Source: Archaeoglobaceae archaeon
Lineage (GTDB): Archaea > Halobacteriota > Archaeoglobi > Archaeoglobales > Archaeoglobaceae
Length of the DNA stretch: 14,616 nucleotides
Assembly: GCA_027016055.1 (NCBI GenBank)
Contig: JALWBF010000025.1
Location: 1 to 14,616, forward strand
Reading direction: 5' to 3'
The position numbers and the translations under genes are program-made. This document shows, piece by piece, positions 14,522 to 14,616 of the stretch (position 1 is its first letter; the number at the start of each line of letters is the position of its first letter). The notes under the pieces were generated by a model. The model did not search any database, was not told the origin of the DNA, and saw only the letters and a list, made by a program, of their open reading frames with translations.

Positions 14522-14616
14522 TTAGGCTGCAAGTTTAAAATAGGCTTCCTCGTATTCAGCCGGGCTTTTGTAACCCAGCGTTGAGTGCAGACGGCTCCGG
14601 TTATAGAACCGCTCAA
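14522..14616 (-). CDS. IS3-family transposase OrfB, C-terminal fragment (runs off window)
   Basis: Thirty codons and a TAA stop read ERFYNRSRLHSTLGYKSPAE followed by a ten-residue tail ending KLAA, the usual C-terminus of an rve-domain IS3 transposase. It continues beyond the window edge. It has Ser (TCA) where the remnant at 5986-5988 has a stop, and no nonsense codon in the visible part, so this copy may be functional. The visible piece contains none of the catalytic DDE residues. Confidence 0.85.
   Translation of the reverse strand, partial: ERFYNRSRLHSTLGYKSPAEYEEAYFKLAA

Larger units (their letters stand above)
14492..14616 (-). mobile_element. IS3-family insertion sequence, 3' end only (cut by window edge)
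   Basis: The end of an IS3 element starts at 14492 with TGACCTTCCCCCGG and contains the last codons of orfB on the minus strand. The terminal 30 bp match the right end of the 5246-6078 element at 25 positions, so the two belong to one lineage but are not copies of each other. Its transposase is read towards the flippase gene on the same strand, so transcription leaking out of the IS would enter the polysaccharide run. The rest lies beyond the window, so completeness is unknown. Confidence 0.88.

Noticed and set aside
1..14616. CRISPR array, tRNA, rRNA, toxin-antitoxin pair, phage genes or defence island
   Set aside because: No regular repeat-spacer pattern, no cloverleaf or rRNA segment and no such proteins were seen; all sizeable genes are accounted for by glycan synthesis, secretion or IS functions.

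Overview
The window carries a surface-polysaccharide locus of a Gram-negative-type bacterium. Nearly every gene is on the minus strand and is transcribed from the right end towards the left. The style of the proteins (hexapeptide acyltransferase, LegB-like dehydratase, WzxC-like flippase, secreted beta-helix/FN3/PKD protein) would suit a Desulfobacterota or other proteobacterial genome. That placement is an impression from protein style only; there is no rRNA or taxonomic marker here.

Layout, in the direction of transcription. At the right edge (14492-14616) is the 3' end of an IS3-family element. It is followed 27 bp later by a tightly packed gene run: MOP/Wzx flippase (14464-13010), hexapeptide acyltransferase (13023-12460), LegB-like NAD-dependent 4,6-dehydratase (12460-11474), sugar-1-phosphate nucleotidyltransferase (11418-10708, GTG start), DegT-type PLP aminotransferase (10704-9559), GT4 glycosyltransferase (9551-8454) and O-antigen ligase/polymerase-like membrane protein (8448-7141, TTG start). 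After a 171-bp gap come an AT-rich sulfotransferase (6969-6076), a decayed 833-bp IS3-family remnant in the opposite orientation (5246-6078), a second GT4 glycosyltransferase (5217-3826), a secreted protein of a family I cannot name (3679-2387) and a secreted FN3/beta-helix/FN3/PKD protein (2304-277). A strong bidirectional hairpin terminator (218-245) closes the run. The first 217 bases hold a short direct repeat and no convincing gene.

How the genes fit together. The nucleotidyltransferase, dehydratase and aminotransferase form a compact module expected to turn a sugar-1-phosphate into an NDP-4-amino-4,6-dideoxy sugar, and the neighbouring acyltransferase may acylate it or the glycan. Two GT4 enzymes assemble the repeat unit, the flippase moves it across the inner membrane, the ligase/polymerase joins units, and the sulfotransferase suggests a sulfated product. 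The two exported proteins could bind, trim or organise the finished polymer. No initiating phosphoglycosyltransferase, chain-length regulator or outer-membrane exporter lies in the window.

Most notable observations. (1) The IS remnant sits in the 3' end of the sulfotransferase gene and its terminal TGA is now that gene's stop; removing the remnant in silico restores a slightly longer reading frame ending 4 nt before the next gene. (2) Two related but non-identical IS3 elements in inverted orientation bracket about 8.4 kb of polysaccharide genes, and each ends 27-28 bp upstream of a minus-strand start codon. (3) The 430-aa cysteine-rich secreted protein is of unknown family. I see no CRISPR array, tRNA, rRNA, defence island or clearly new type of system.
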